Assembly: GCF_002020135.1 (NCBI RefSeq)
Contig: NZ_MPZS01000001.1
Coordinates: 1,178,001-1,242,000, forward strand
DNA: 64,000 bases
Direction: 5' to 3'
From: Thioclava marina
GTDB taxonomy: Bacteria > Pseudomonadota > Alphaproteobacteria > Rhodobacterales > Rhodobacteraceae
Part shown: one piece after another, positions 9,586 to 18,448 of the stretch
Position numbering within the stretch: the first letter of the stretch is position 1
How the letters are laid out: every line of letters begins with the position of its first letter
The notes under the pieces: generated by a model
What the model was told of the DNA's origin: nothing
Seen by the model: the letters and a program-made list of their open reading frames with translations, nothing else
Database searches by the model: none
Program-made: the position numbers and the translations under genes

Positions 9586-10839
9586 CTAGGCCGCAGCCTG
9601 TTCAAGCCGCACGTAGCGCATCAGCGAATGCTCCACCCCCTCGGACAGGCGCATGATCGACTCGAGCCGAGACTTGATATCGTCGTGGAAGGTATCGAGC
9701 TGGTCGATCGTGGCGCTGAGCCCTTCGCTCGCATCGCGCATCCGTCCGCACTCGACCCGGCCAAGCACCCGGATCGTATCGAGCCCGAGCATCTGGCGGC
9801 GGATATCGCGGCTTTGCTGCGTCATCTGCGCGGCGAAATCGGTGGCCGATTGCATTGCCGCGCGGGCATCCGCGATGCCTTTCGCTTCGAGTTGCGCGAG
9901 AAATCTCCGCTCCCCCTCCAGGTCGATCTGCGCATTTGCTTCTTCCGCGCGAAAACCGCGATTCATCTCGGGCAGGATCCGGCTGCACCCAAGCAGAAAG
10001 AGCGCGCGCGCCACTTGCCAGGCCATCTGCGCGCAGAGATTGTCGCGCCCGACCACGAATTGACGCAATCGCTCGGAGATCACCACCGAGGAGGCCTTGT
10101 AGTTCTCGGAAATCGCCGAGACAGGCCCGCCCGAGGGTTCCAGCCGGGAGGCCACGATGCGCATGTTGTTGGGCACGGATTGCAAGGCTTCGAAACTGCG
10201 CAGCAATCCCATCTGCTCCTTCGTCAGCTCCGCCATCGCCTCGTTCATCTCGCCAAGCATGCGCGTGCGCGCATCGTCGGGGCGCCGAAGCTGGCGGTCG
10301 CGCTCGGCCAGTTCGAGCGACAGCGCATGGGCCATGAAAGCGGTGTAACTGCCATAGCCGTCGGCCTCTGCCCGGTTGCGCAGGATCGCCACCGATTGTT
10401 CGGGGTCGAGCCCCTCGGCCCGTTCACGCGCGGCAATCTCGGAATAGAGTTTCAGCATCCGGCCCGAGAGCGCGCTGGACGGCTTGAGCCGCACCGACAG
10501 ATAGCCGCCGTCGAACGGCAGCATGACGGCGAAGACCCAGTACCAGCCGCCGTTCTTCGCGCGGTTCTTGACATAGGCGCCCATCGGATGGCCCTTCTGG
10601 ATCGCGTCCCAGAGCAGGCGGAACACGCCTTTAGGCGTGTCCGGGTGACGCACGAGCTTGTGCGGGGCACCGATCAGTTCGGACCAGTCATAGCCCGAGA
10701 CCCTGCGAAAGATCTCGTTTCCCGCACGGATCACCCCGCGCGGGTCGGTGCGCGAATAGAACAGCTCATGCAATGCGAAGGGTACTTCCCCGCCAAAGCG
10801 GTCGTTCGGATCGGTCTCGGGTTTCATGGCGCGCGGCAT
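9586..10839 (-). CDS. PAS-domain sensory protein (Aer-like PAS, no chemoreceptor tail)
   Basis: A 417-residue protein with an N-terminal PAS domain (about residues 25-125). Sequences such as GYDWSELIGAPHKLVRHPDTPKG and NGGWYWVFAVMLP resemble the flavin-binding PAS of aerotaxis receptors. The remaining 290 residues are predicted helical. I see no membrane segment and no methyl-accepting hairpin motif, histidine-kinase or GGDEF signature. It is probably a soluble sensor acting through its helical region. AGGTGG precedes the ATG at 10839; an in-frame ATG at 10827 is the alternative. It is divergent from an EAL phosphodiesterase, suggesting a link to c-di-GMP. Confidence 0.75.
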   Translation of the reverse strand: MPRAMKPETDPNDRFGGEVPFALHELFYSRTDPRGVIRAGNEIFRRVSGYDWSELIGAPHKLVRHPDTPKGVFRLLWDAIQKGHPMGAYVKNRAKNGGWYWVFAVMLPFDGGYLSVRLKPSSALSGRMLKLYSEIAARERAEGLDPEQSVAILRNRAEADGYGSYTAFMAHALSLELAERDRQLRRPDDARTRMLGEMNEAMAELTKEQMGLLRSFEALQSVPNNMRIVASRLEPSGGPVSAISENYKASSVVISERLRQFVVGRDNLCAQMAWQVARALFLLGCSRILPEMNRGFRAEEANAQIDLEGERRFLAQLEAKGIADARAAMQSATDFAAQMTQQSRDIRRQMLGLDTIRVLGRVECGRMRDASEGLSATIDQLDTFHDDIKSRLESIMRLSEGVEHSLMRYVRLEQAAA

Positions 10840-11011
10840 CCTACCACCTGAAGATTCGTCCCGAGCCTAGCGCCCGCACCCTTACGATTCCCTTTACGCC
10901 CCCGTGCTCACGCAGGCCATTAACCTCAATGCGACGACGCCGGGCGCTCTTTACACCTTCTTAGCCGCTTGGCGCGATGGTGGGCGGCAACGGTGTCGGT
11001 CGGAGGGACAG

Positions 11012-11857
11012 ATGACGAATCGAGAGGCGCAAACGGGCAAGGGGGTCAGTCCCGATCTCGACAGCCCGCTGAGCTACGCGGTGGCGGAGCAGGATCGCGC
11101 CACCATTTCCATGGTCCGACGCGCGATCGAGCGCCGCGATGTCATGCTCGCCTACCAGCCGGTGATCCAGACCCGACGCCCCGAACAGCCCGCCTTCTAC
11201 GAGGCGTTGATCCGCGTGCTCGACGACACCGGACGGATCATCCCGGCCAAGGATTTCATCGAGACGGTCGAGATGACGGAGCTTGGACGAAAACTCGACT
11301 GCATCGCGCTCGAGATGGGATTGCAGGCTTTGCTCGAACGCGAGGATCTGCGCCTGGCGGTCAACATGTCGGCGCGTTCGATCGGATATCCGAGCTGGAT
11401 GAAGGCGCTCAATCGCGGACTGGCGATCGACGAGACCATCGCTGACCGGCTGATCCTGGAAATCACCGAAAGCTCGGCCATGCACATGCCCGAGCTGGTG
11501 ACGGTCTTCATGGAGGATCTGCAGGCGCGCGGGGTGAGCTTCGCGCTCGACGATTTCGGCGCCGGCCACACCTCGTTTCGATACCTGCGCGATTTCTACT
11601 TCGACATCCTCAAGATCGATGGACAGTTCATCCGCGGCATCGCGATCGACCCCGACAATCAGGCGCTGACGAAATCGCTGCTCGATATCGCGCGCCATTT
11701 CGAGATGTTCACCGTGGCCGAAACAGTGGAGTGCAGCGCCGACGCCGATTATCTGGCCACACTGGGTGTCGATTGCATGCAAGGATTTTATTTTGGCGCC
11801 CCCACCGTGCATCCGGCATGGGAGCTGCAGTCAACTTCGGGGCGAAAGACTGCATGA
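11012..11857 (+). CDS. EAL-domain c-di-GMP phosphodiesterase
   Basis: A stand-alone EAL domain of 281 residues. EAL enzymes hydrolyse cyclic di-GMP to pGpG. Conserved catalytic and metal-binding positions are present: E64 of EAL, N118 in NMSARS, E150 and E153 in LEITES, D180-D181 in DDFG, K201 in KIDG, E237 in AET and the glutamine of MQGFYFG. It should therefore be active. There is no GGDEF domain and no membrane segment. The start at 11012 is set by a perfect GGAGGG six bases upstream. The divergent PAS gene is a candidate regulator. Confidence 0.9.
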   Translation: MTNREAQTGKGVSPDLDSPLSYAVAEQDRATISMVRRAIERRDVMLAYQPVIQTRRPEQPAFYEALIRVLDDTGRIIPAKDFIETVEMTELGRKLDCIALEMGLQALLEREDLRLAVNMSARSIGYPSWMKALNRGLAIDETIADRLILEITESSAMHMPELVTVFMEDLQARGVSFALDDFGAGHTSFRYLRDFYFDILKIDGQFIRGIAIDPDNQALTKSLLDIARHFEMFTVAETVECSADADYLATLGVDCMQGFYFGAPTVHPAWELQSTSGRKTA

Positions 11858-11873
11858 GTTTGGGCGCCCATTT

Positions 11874-11890
11874 GCGCAATAAAATTGCGC
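11874..11890. terminator. AT-rich hairpin after the EAL gene
   Basis: GCGCAAT, a three-base AAA loop and ATTGCGC form a perfect 7-bp stem 17 bases after the EAL stop. There is no T-run, so it is a weak terminator or transcript-end stabiliser at best. Confidence 0.35.
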
Positions 11891-11919
11891 TAACAATCGG
11901 ATGATCCGCGCGATTCGGC

Positions 11920-11982
11920 TTGACCTCACGTCCGCTTCCGCCATGCTGCGCGGCAGCAAGCGGGCGCGTATTGGCGCCCGCT
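11920..11982 (+). promoter_or_regulatory. Candidate phaA promoter and leader hairpin
   Basis: TTGACC at 11920-11925 is a good -35 hexamer; the matching -10 (ATGCTG, 11943-11948, 17-base spacer) is poor. A perfect 9-bp hairpin follows in the leader: AGCGGGCGC (11959-11967), six-base loop, GCGCCCGCT (11974-11982), ending 23 bases before the phaA ATG. It is close to the ribosome-binding site GAGGAGG and could influence initiation. Confidence 0.35.
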
Positions 11983-12005
11983 CCTAACGTGATGAGGAGG
12001 TTCCC

Positions 12006-13181
12006 ATGACAAATGTCGTCATCGTCTCGGCCGCGCGCACGGCCGTCGGCTCGTTCAACGGCTCGTTCGCCAACACCCCGGCCCATGATCTCGGCGCCGC
12101 GGTGCTCGAGGCGGTCGTCGCCCGTGCGGGTATCGAGAAAGGCGAGGTCTCGGAAACCATCCTCGGTCAGGTCCTGACCGCCGGTCAGGGCCAGAACCCC
12201 GCCCGTCAGGCCCATATCAATGCAGGTCTTCCGATCGAATCCGCCGCGTGGTCGATCAACCAGGTCTGTGGCTCGGGCCTGCGCACCGTCGCGCTCGGCG
12301 CCCAGCACATCATGTGCGGTGACGCCGATATCGTGATCGCGGGCGGCCAGGAAAGCATGTCGCTGTCGCCCCATGTCGCGCATCTGCGCGCGGGCCAGAA
12401 GATGGGCGACATGAAGATGATCGACTCGATGATCAAGGACGGGCTGTGGGACGCGTTCAACGGCTACCACATGGGCCAGACCGCCGAGAATGTCGCGAAC
12501 CAGTGGCAGATCTCGCGCGAAATGCAGGATGAGTTCGCGCTCGCCTCGCAAAACAAGGCCGAGGCCGCACAGAAGGCCGGAAAATTCGCCGACGAGATCA
12601 CCCCCTTCACCGTGAAGACCCGCAAGGGCGAGACGATCGTCGACAGCGACGAGTATATCCGCCACGGCGCGACGCTGGAATCGATGCAGAAGTTGCGTCC
12701 GGCCTTCACCAAGGATGGCTCGGTCACCGCAGGCAATGCGAGCGGCATCAACGATGGCGCGGCTGCCGTGCTGCTGATGACCGAAGAAGAGGCCGCCAAG
12801 CGCGGGCTCACCCCGATGGCGCGGATCGCCTCTTACGCGACCGCCGGTCTCGATCCGTCGATCATGGGCTGCGGCCCGATCCCGTCGTCGCGCAAGGCGC
12901 TGGAAAAGGCGGGCTGGAAAGCCTCCGATCTCGACCTGATCGAGGCGAACGAGGCTTTCGCGGCGCAGGCCTGCGCGGTGAACAAGGACATGGGCTGGGA
13001 TACCGACAAGGTGAACGTGAACGGCGGCGCGATCGCCATCGGTCACCCGATCGGTGCGAGCGGCGCGCGCATCCTCAACACCTTGCTGTTCGAGATGAAG
13101 CGTCAGAGCGCGCAGAAAGGCCTCGCCACGCTGTGCATCGGCGGCGGCATGGGCGTCGCAATGTGCATCGAAGGGCTCTGA
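12006..13181 (+). CDS. phaA: Acetyl-CoA C-acetyltransferase (beta-ketothiolase)
   Basis: PhaA condenses two acetyl-CoA into acetoacetyl-CoA, the entry step of polyhydroxybutyrate synthesis. The 391-residue length is standard. Catalytic residues are C88 in NQVCGSG (acyl acceptor), H347 in GHPIGASG and C377 in LCIGGGMG. A strong ribosome-binding site (GAGGAGG) precedes the ATG. phaB follows after 119 bp that contain a good terminator hairpin. No phaC synthase is in the window. Confidence 0.96.
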   Translation: MTNVVIVSAARTAVGSFNGSFANTPAHDLGAAVLEAVVARAGIEKGEVSETILGQVLTAGQGQNPARQAHINAGLPIESAAWSINQVCGSGLRTVALGAQHIMCGDADIVIAGGQESMSLSPHVAHLRAGQKMGDMKMIDSMIKDGLWDAFNGYHMGQTAENVANQWQISREMQDEFALASQNKAEAAQKAGKFADEITPFTVKTRKGETIVDSDEYIRHGATLESMQKLRPAFTKDGSVTAGNASGINDGAAAVLLMTEEEAAKRGLTPMARIASYATAGLDPSIMGCGPIPSSRKALEKAGWKASDLDLIEANEAFAAQACAVNKDMGWDTDKVNVNGGAIAIGHPIGASGARILNTLLFEMKRQSAQKGLATLCIGGGMGVAMCIEGL

Positions 13182-13205
13182 TCCGACAGGTCAGCGCGTA
13201 ATAAA

Positions 13206-13220
13206 TTGCTGCAAAAGCAA
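13206..13220. promoter_or_regulatory. PhaR-like site candidate between phaA and phaB
   Basis: TTGC-N7-GCAA, containing CTGC-AAAA-GCA, lies 25 bp after phaA. It resembles the TGC-N3-GCA motif reported for the PHB regulator PhaR in related bacteria but has one extra central base. Weak evidence. Confidence 0.25.
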
Positions 13221-13221
13221 A

Positions 13222-13250
13222 AAAGGCGCGCAACAATGTTGCGCGCCTTT
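13222..13250 (+). terminator. Strong hairpin terminator/attenuator between phaA and phaB
   Basis: AAAGGCGCGCAAC (13222-13234), loop AAT and GTTGCGCGCCTTT (13238-13250) form a perfect 13-bp stem ending in TTTCTC on the plus strand and preceded by an A-run. It should end much phaA transcription and leave phaB at a lower or separately driven level. Confidence 0.8.
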
Positions 13251-13300
13251 CTCAATTTCGGTAACAGCGTTTCAACGGAATTTCACCTGGAGGAGGAATC

Positions 13301-14023
13301 ATGTCCAGAGTTGCATTGGTCACCGGCGGGTCGCGCGGCATCGGCGCCGCCATCTCGAAAGCGCTTCAGGCGGCGGGCTACACCGTCGTCGCGAACTATG
13401 CCGGCAATGACGAGGCTGCGGCCAAATTCACCGCGGAAACCGGCATCAAGACCTACAAATGGTCGGTCGCCGATTACGACGCCTGCTCCGCCGGTATCGA
13501 GAAGATCGAAGCCGAGGTCGGCCCGATCGACGTGCTGGTGAACAATGCCGGCATCACCCGCGATGCGCCCTTCCACAAGATGACCCGCGAGCAGTGGAAC
13601 GAGGTGATCGACACCAACCTCAGCGGCATCTTCAACATGACCCATCCGCTCTGGGCGAAGATGCGCGAGCGCAAGTTCGGCCGGATCGTGAACATCTCGT
13701 CGATCAACGGTCAGAAGGGGCAGTTCGGTCAGGCAAACTACTCGGCGGCAAAGGCGGGCGATCTGGGCTTCACCAAGGCGCTGGCGCAGGAGGGCGCGCG
13801 CGCGGGCATCACCGTGAACGCGATCTGCCCCGGCTATATCGCGACCGAGATGGTGATGGCGGTGCCCGAGAAGGTGCGCGAGGCGATCATCGGTCAGATC
13901 CCGGTCGGCCGTCTGGGCGAGCCCGAAGAGATCGCGCGCTGCGTGGTCTTCCTGTCCTCGGACGACGCAGGCTTCATCACCGGCTCGACGATCACCGCGA
14001 ATGGCGGTCAGTATTTCGTCTGA
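13301..14023 (+). CDS. phaB: Acetoacetyl-CoA reductase
   Basis: An NADPH-dependent short-chain dehydrogenase that reduces acetoacetyl-CoA to (R)-3-hydroxybutyryl-CoA for PHB synthesis. The 240-residue protein has the nucleotide motif TGGSRGIG (8-15), NNAG (81-84) and the catalytic triad S134, Y147 and K151 (YSAAK). The C-terminal SDDAGFITGSTITANGGQY matches the PhaB family. GGAGGAGG precedes the ATG. It lies after phaA but beyond a strong hairpin, so it may have its own promoter. Confidence 0.95.
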   Translation: MSRVALVTGGSRGIGAAISKALQAAGYTVVANYAGNDEAAAKFTAETGIKTYKWSVADYDACSAGIEKIEAEVGPIDVLVNNAGITRDAPFHKMTREQWNEVIDTNLSGIFNMTHPLWAKMRERKFGRIVNISSINGQKGQFGQANYSAAKAGDLGFTKALAQEGARAGITVNAICPGYIATEMVMAVPEKVREAIIGQIPVGRLGEPEEIARCVVFLSSDDAGFITGSTITANGGQYFV

Positions 14024-14090
14024 TTTCGCCTCTTGGCAATCGGACCCGAGGCCCGCATCTTGCGGGCCTCTTTCATTTCGCGGGGGCAAC

Positions 14091-14972
14091 ATGACGCGGG
14101 GCAAGGCAACATCCATCGGTTTCAGCGCCGTCCTGCTCTGGGCGCTGCTCGCCTTGCTCACCGTGGGCTCGGCGCCGGTGCCGCCACTGCTGCTCAATGC
14201 GTTGTGCTTCGCGGTCGGCGGCGTGATCGGAGTGATCTGGCTGATCGCCACCGGCACGCTCGGGCAATTGCGCGAGGTGTCTTGGAAGGTCTATGCGGCG
14301 GGCACGGCGGGGCTGTTTGGCTATCACCTGTTCTATTTCTCGGCGCTGCGCCTCGCGCCCCCGGCCGAGGCGGGTCTGATCGCCTATCTCTGGCCGCTAC
14401 TGATCGTGCTGTTCTCGGGGCTGCTGCCGGGGGAGCGGTTGACGATCTGGCATATCGCGGGGGCGGCGATGGCGTTTCTGGGTGCGGCGTTGATCCTTGG
14501 CGGCGGGCTCTCGGCGGATGCGAGCGCGCTACCCGGCTATGCGCTGGCGCTGGTCTGCGCGCTGACATGGTCGAGCTATTCGCTGCTCTCGCGGCGCTTC
14601 GGCTCGGTGCCGACGGCGGCGGTGGCGGTTTATTGCCTCGCGACCTCGGTGCTGTCGGGGCTGGCGCATCTGGTGCTGGAGCCGACCGTCTGGCCGGAAA
14701 ATGCGCTTGGCTGGGCCTCGGTTCTGGCGCTGGGACTGGGGCCGGTGGGGCTGGCTTTCTACACCTGGGATCTCGGCGTGAAGCGCGGGGATATCCAGCT
14801 TCTGGGCACGGCCTCCTATGCCGCGCCGCTGGTCTCGACACTGGTGCTGGTGGCGGTGGGGATTGCACCCGCGAGCGCGACATTGCTGATCTCGGCGGCG
14901 CTGATCGCGGGGGGCGCGGGGTTGGCGGCCCTTGGCGGGCGTCGGAAGGTCCGCCCGGAACCGGGCGTCTGA
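14091..14972 (+). CDS. DMT/EamA-family transporter, YddG-like
   Basis: A 293-residue protein with about ten hydrophobic segments and the two-repeat EamA organisation of drug/metabolite transporters. The N-terminus and the segment YHLFYFSALRLAPPAEAGLIAYLWPL resemble YddG, an exporter of aromatic amino acids. The substrate here is not proven. The start at 14091 follows CGGGGGC and avoids the 3' end of phaB, which is 67 bp upstream. A strong hairpin follows the gene. Confidence 0.75.
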   Translation: MTRGKATSIGFSAVLLWALLALLTVGSAPVPPLLLNALCFAVGGVIGVIWLIATGTLGQLREVSWKVYAAGTAGLFGYHLFYFSALRLAPPAEAGLIAYLWPLLIVLFSGLLPGERLTIWHIAGAAMAFLGAALILGGGLSADASALPGYALALVCALTWSSYSLLSRRFGSVPTAAVAVYCLATSVLSGLAHLVLEPTVWPENALGWASVLALGLGPVGLAFYTWDLGVKRGDIQLLGTASYAAPLVSTLVLVAVGIAPASATLLISAALIAGGAGLAALGGRRKVRPEPGV

Positions 14973-14991
14973 ACGAGACCCTGAAATGCCA

Positions 14992-15017
14992 CGGGCCGCC
15001 CCAAAAAGGGCGGCCCG
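14992..15017. terminator. GC-rich hairpin between convergent genes
   Basis: CGGGCCGCCC (14992-15001), loop CAAAAA and GGGCGGCCCG (15008-15017) form a perfect 10-bp stem between the DMT transporter and the DUF465 gene. There is no T-run on either strand, but the stem is strong enough to act as a bidirectional end. Confidence 0.55.
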
Positions 15018-15042
15018 GAAAATTCGTGAGAGGGGCCTGAAC

Positions 15043-15210
15043 TCAGGCCGATTCGAGCCGGTTGATCTCCTCTTTCAACCGCAGCTTCTGCTTCTTCATC
15101 TGGGCGATTTCGAGATCGTCGATACTCGGGCGGCGCGTAGCGCGCTCAACCTCCATCGACAGAGCCTCATGTTTTTTGCGAAGTTCGTTGATATGCGAAC
15201 CAAGCGACAT
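15043..15210 (-). CDS. DUF465/YdcH-family small coiled-coil protein
   Basis: A 55-residue charged helical protein. Sequence such as SHINELRKKHEALSMEVERA and MKKQKLRLKEEINRL is typical of the DUF465 (YdcH) family of short helical hairpins, whose function is not settled. The ATG at 15210 (MSLGSH) is preceded by AGAGGAGAC. The longer open frame upstream has no support and lies in non-coding sequence. It follows the trmN6-like gene on the same strand after 118 bp. Confidence 0.85.
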   Translation of the reverse strand: MSLGSHINELRKKHEALSMEVERATRRPSIDDLEIAQMKKQKLRLKEEINRLESA

Positions 15211-15328
15211 GGCAGTCTCCTCTCTAGTTGTCAGCATCATGATTGCAGCACAGGATTTGAGTCGTGTCACGAGATTGTCGTGAAAAGATGCCTTATCCCC
15301 AGATTTTTCGCGAAATCTTGCGAAAGCG

Positions 15329-16102
15329 TTAACGCGAGATCGGCAATATTTGACCATCACGCAGGATTGCGCGCGCAACTTTCGTTAAATCCTCCGCATC
15401 CCGTGAATGCTCGGGGGCTGCATGCAGCACGAGCGGCGCAAGCAGTTTCAGGGGCGTCCGTGCACCCTTTCGGGCGGTGACGATGACGCGCCGGGCCGCG
15501 CGACCTTCCCGCGGGGCTATAGGGAGAATCGTGGTGGCTCCGGCGCGCGATTTCAACCCTTCGAGCAGATCCGCCAACCTGTCCGCCTGCTGAATGATGG
15601 TGATCCAGCCCTCGGGCTTGAGCCGGCGCAATCCCGCATCGATCCAGGCGGCGATCGGCGTGGCCTCGCGCTGTGCGCGTTCGCGGCCCGGATCGAGGGC
15701 GGGCGTTCCGTCCGAGCTGCCGAAATAGGGCGGATTGGCGATCACGTGATCGAAGCTGCGCGCCCTCAGGTCGGGCGGCATCTGCGAGAGATCCCCCTCG
15801 ACCACCTCGAAGGGGATCGCGTTGCGCGCGGCATTGGCGCGGGCGAGCGCGGCATAGGCCGGTTGCAGCTCGAGCCCGGTCAGCGCGAGCCCCGGCACGC
15901 GGTAGCCCAGACACAGGCTCGCCACCCCTGCCCCGCAGCCCAGTTCCAGCACCGACTGACCCGGGCGCGCATCGCAGGCGGCCGCCAGAAGCACCGGGTC
16001 CATCGCCGCGCGATAGCCCGCACGGGGTTGCGCGATGCGCAAACGCCCACCGAGAAAGCCGTCCTCGGTCAGGTCCTCGGGGGCGAACGGCGCGACCTGC
16101 AT
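15329..16102 (-). CDS. tRNA1(Val) (adenine(37)-N6)-methyltransferase-like protein
   Basis: A 257-residue SAM-dependent methyltransferase of the COG4123/TrmN6 group. The SAM-binding motif is VLELGCGAGVASLCLG and the catalytic motif is NPPYF (IANPPYF), typical of N6-adenine methylation. The early segment TEDGFLGGRLRIAQPRAGYR matches the family N-terminus. The ATG at 16102 overlaps the stop of the DUF2007 gene (TGATG), so this short start is preferred over the much longer open frame. TrmN6 modifies A37 of tRNA-Val in E. coli; the exact RNA target here is assumed. Confidence 0.82.
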   Translation of the reverse strand: MQVAPFAPEDLTEDGFLGGRLRIAQPRAGYRAAMDPVLLAAACDARPGQSVLELGCGAGVASLCLGYRVPGLALTGLELQPAYAALARANAARNAIPFEVVEGDLSQMPPDLRARSFDHVIANPPYFGSSDGTPALDPGRERAQREATPIAAWIDAGLRRLKPEGWITIIQQADRLADLLEGLKSRAGATTILPIAPREGRAARRVIVTARKGARTPLKLLAPLVLHAAPEHSRDAEDLTKVARAILRDGQILPISR

Positions 16103-16314
16103 CAGTCCGACCGGATCTCGTTGTCGCGCAAGACCGCCTGCGCCATGAACAGATCGCTGTCGCGCACCATCAGCCGCCGCGGCAGAATGCCCAAGGAGCC
16201 TTCGAGCACGCTCGTATGGACGTCGAGCTGAAAGGTGCTTATACCCTCGCCCTCGAGAAGGGCGGTGGCCATGGCCAGTTTCACCGGGTCCGTGCTGCGC
16301 AGAAGCTCTTTCAT
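16102..16314 (-). CDS. DUF2007-domain protein
   Basis: A 70-residue protein with the DUF2007 pattern: MKELLRSTDPVKLAMATALL and HTSVLEGSLGILPRR. These small ferredoxin-fold domains are often called putative signal-transducing proteins, without clear function. The ATG at 16314 has GAGGA just upstream; an in-frame GTG at 16323 is possible. It overlaps the downstream methyltransferase by one base and is divergent from the polyprenyl synthase gene, 60 bp away. Confidence 0.85.
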   Translation of the reverse strand: MKELLRSTDPVKLAMATALLEGEGISTFQLDVHTSVLEGSLGILPRRLMVRDSDLFMAQAVLRDNEIRSD

Positions 16315-16374
16315 ATTCCTCACTTACGGCCCCGATGCCGGGCTGTCGAGATGAGGCAGAGCGAAGGGATGACG

Positions 16375-17376
16375 ATGAGCCTCGACGACAAGGCGGAGAA
16401 ACCGCATGACAGGCTGGCCAAAGCGCTGGCGGGCGATATGGCGGCGGTGGACGCGCTGATCGCCGAGCGTATGGCCTCGCGCCACGCACCGCGCATCCCC
16501 GAAGTGACAGCGCATCTGGTGGGCGCGGGCGGCAAGCGGCTGCGGCCGATGCTGACGGTGGCCGCCGCGAAGCTCTGCGGCTATGAGGGCAACCTGCATC
16601 ACAACCTGGCCGCCGCGGTCGAGTTCATCCACACCGCGACGCTCCTGCATGACGACGTGGTCGATGAAAGCAAGCAGCGCCGGGGCCGCCCGACCGCGAA
16701 CCTGCTGTGGGACAACAAGTCGAGCGTTCTGGTGGGCGATTACCTCTTCGCGCGGTCCTTCCAGCTGATGACCGATACTGACAATCTGCGGGTGCTGTCG
16801 ATCCTGTCGAGCGCGAGCGCGGTGATCACCGAGGGCGAGGTTCTGCAACTGAGCGCCGCGGAGGACATGAAGACCACCGAGGAGACCTATTACACGGTGA
16901 TCCGCGGCAAGACCGCCGCGCTGTTCTCGGCCTCGACCGAAGCGGGCGCGGTGCTGTCGGGTGCTCCGGAGGAGCAGGTCGAGGCGTTGCGCGATTACGG
17001 CGAGGCGCTCGGGATCGCGTTTCAGGTGGTCGACGATCTGCTGGACTACCTCAGCGACGCGGAGACCATGGGCAAGAACGTGGGCGACGATTTCCGCGAG
17101 CGCAAGCTGACCCTGCCGGTGATCAAGGCGATCGCGAAAGCCGGTGACGAGGATCGCGCCTTCTGGATCCGGGTGATCGAGAAGGGCGACCAGCGCGAAG
17201 GCGATTTGGAGCATGCGCTGGAGCTGATGCAGACCAATGGCGCGCTCGACGAGACCCGCGCCGCGGCGCTCGACTGGGCCGATCGGGGTCGTGCGCGGCT
17301 GGCGGTACTGCCCGAGAGCGAGCTGCGCGACATGCTCGACGATCTGGCCGATTACGTGGTGGCGCGGCTGCGCTGA
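16375..17376 (+). CDS. ispB: Long-chain polyprenyl diphosphate synthase (quinone side chain)
   Basis: A 333-residue trans-prenyltransferase that extends allylic diphosphates with isopentenyl diphosphate to build the ubiquinone tail. The two aspartate-rich motifs are DDVVD (93-97) and DDLLD (220-224), with GKRLRP and a GKT-containing loop present. Small residues (A, T) four and five positions before the first motif fit a long product, decaprenyl or solanesyl. I chose the ATG at 16375 because GAAGGG is six bases upstream; in-frame ATGs at 16369 and 16351 are alternatives. ispE follows on the opposite strand, making a local isoprenoid pair. Confidence 0.9.
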   Translation: MSLDDKAEKPHDRLAKALAGDMAAVDALIAERMASRHAPRIPEVTAHLVGAGGKRLRPMLTVAAAKLCGYEGNLHHNLAAAVEFIHTATLLHDDVVDESKQRRGRPTANLLWDNKSSVLVGDYLFARSFQLMTDTDNLRVLSILSSASAVITEGEVLQLSAAEDMKTTEETYYTVIRGKTAALFSASTEAGAVLSGAPEEQVEALRDYGEALGIAFQVVDDLLDYLSDAETMGKNVGDDFRERKLTLPVIKAIAKAGDEDRAFWIRVIEKGDQREGDLEHALELMQTNGALDETRAAALDWADRGRARLAVLPESELRDMLDDLADYVVARLR

Positions 17377-17442
17377 CCGGCGGACGCACCGGGGGGCACA
17401 CCCGTCGCCGCTTGGTTCTCGACCCAATGGCGTACCTGTCGA

Positions 17443-17476
17443 CGCCCCCCGCGAGATATCTGGATCAAGAAGAAGG
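17443..17476. repeat. Dispersed GATATTT-type intergenic repeat, copy A
   Basis: CCCCGCGAGATATCTGGATC and the following AAGAAG match the core seen at 27366 and 31073-31150 (C-rich arm, GATATYT, G/C-rich step, A-rich end). This copy spans the stop codon of ispE (17465-17467). Confidence 0.6.
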
Positions 17477-18448
17477 GGCGTGGCTTCGGGGCTGCGCCTT
17501 TTGCGTCTGATCGCCGAGGTTCCCGGAGGCGATCCACCAGCCGGGGCGTTGCGCGGCAAGGCGCACTTCGGCATCGCACGCGGCGTCTTCCGTCTCGAAA
17601 AGCGCAACACAGGTGGCTCCCGATCCCGACATCCGAGCAAGGCGGCATCCGGGCAACGTGCTGAGCTCCGTGATCACCTCGGCGATGACCGGCGCGGTGG
17701 CGATGGCCGGCGCCTGAAGGTCGTTGCGCTGGGTGGCCAGCCACTCGATGCAGTCGGAAGTGCCTGCGAAATTCGGCAGCGTCTCGGGCATGGCCGGATT
17801 GTCCTTGAGCGCGAGGGCCTTGAAAACGGCAGGCGTCGGCACCTCGACACGCGGGTTCACCAGAAGCGCGGGCAAAGGCGGCAAATCGACACGCGTGAGC
17901 ACCTCACCGATGCCGCCGACGCGCAGCGGTCGCGGGACCAAGCACATCGGCACATCCGCCCCCAGCTTCGCCAGCCCGCGAGAGAGCCCCGCAAGACGGG
18001 GCGGCATCTCTGCCGTCATGGCCTCTTGTTGCGCCGGGTCTTGCGCGCGCGCCCCATGCGCGGGATCGAGATCGGTTTCGGGCGAAAGCTCCCAGAACGC
18101 CATCAGCCCCCGGATCGCCGCCGCCGCATCCGACGAGCCCCCACCGATGCCCGAGGCGGGCGGCAGGCGCTTGTCGAGAAGGAAGGACGCCCCACGTGCG
18201 ACGCCCGCGCTCTCTGCCAGAAATGCGGCGGCCTTCAGGACAAGGTTCGACATGTCGGCCGGCACGCCGGCCGCCTCGGGCCCCTCGACGGTCACCGAAA
18301 GCGTATCACCCGGCTCGATGACCAGCCCGTCCCCTACCGGCGCGAAGGCAACGAGGCTGTCGAGCAGGTGATAGCCATCCGTCCGCAGGCCGGTGACGTG
18401 AAGCGTGAGGTTGATCTTGGCCGGCGCGAAGACGCTAGTTGCTCGCAT
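17465..18448 (-). CDS. ispE: 4-diphosphocytidyl-2-C-methyl-D-erythritol kinase
   Basis: IspE phosphorylates CDP-methylerythritol in the MEP pathway to isoprenoid precursors. The GHMP-kinase ATP motif PPASGIGGGSSDA is at about 96-108, with the N-terminal FAPAKINL and C-terminal SGSGATCVALF motifs. At 327 residues it is longer than the usual 280-290. The extra length is a charged insertion near 125-165 and a C-terminal tail that runs into a dispersed repeat. The ATG at 18448 lies inside the end of the upstream TPR gene (14-bp overlap). Confidence 0.93.
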   Translation of the reverse strand: MRATSVFAPAKINLTLHVTGLRTDGYHLLDSLVAFAPVGDGLVIEPGDTLSVTVEGPEAAGVPADMSNLVLKAAAFLAESAGVARGASFLLDKRLPPASGIGGGSSDAAAAIRGLMAFWELSPETDLDPAHGARAQDPAQQEAMTAEMPPRLAGLSRGLAKLGADVPMCLVPRPLRVGGIGEVLTRVDLPPLPALLVNPRVEVPTPAVFKALALKDNPAMPETLPNFAGTSDCIEWLATQRNDLQAPAIATAPVIAEVITELSTLPGCRLARMSGSGATCVALFETEDAACDAEVRLAAQRPGWWIASGNLGDQTQKAQPRSHAPSS

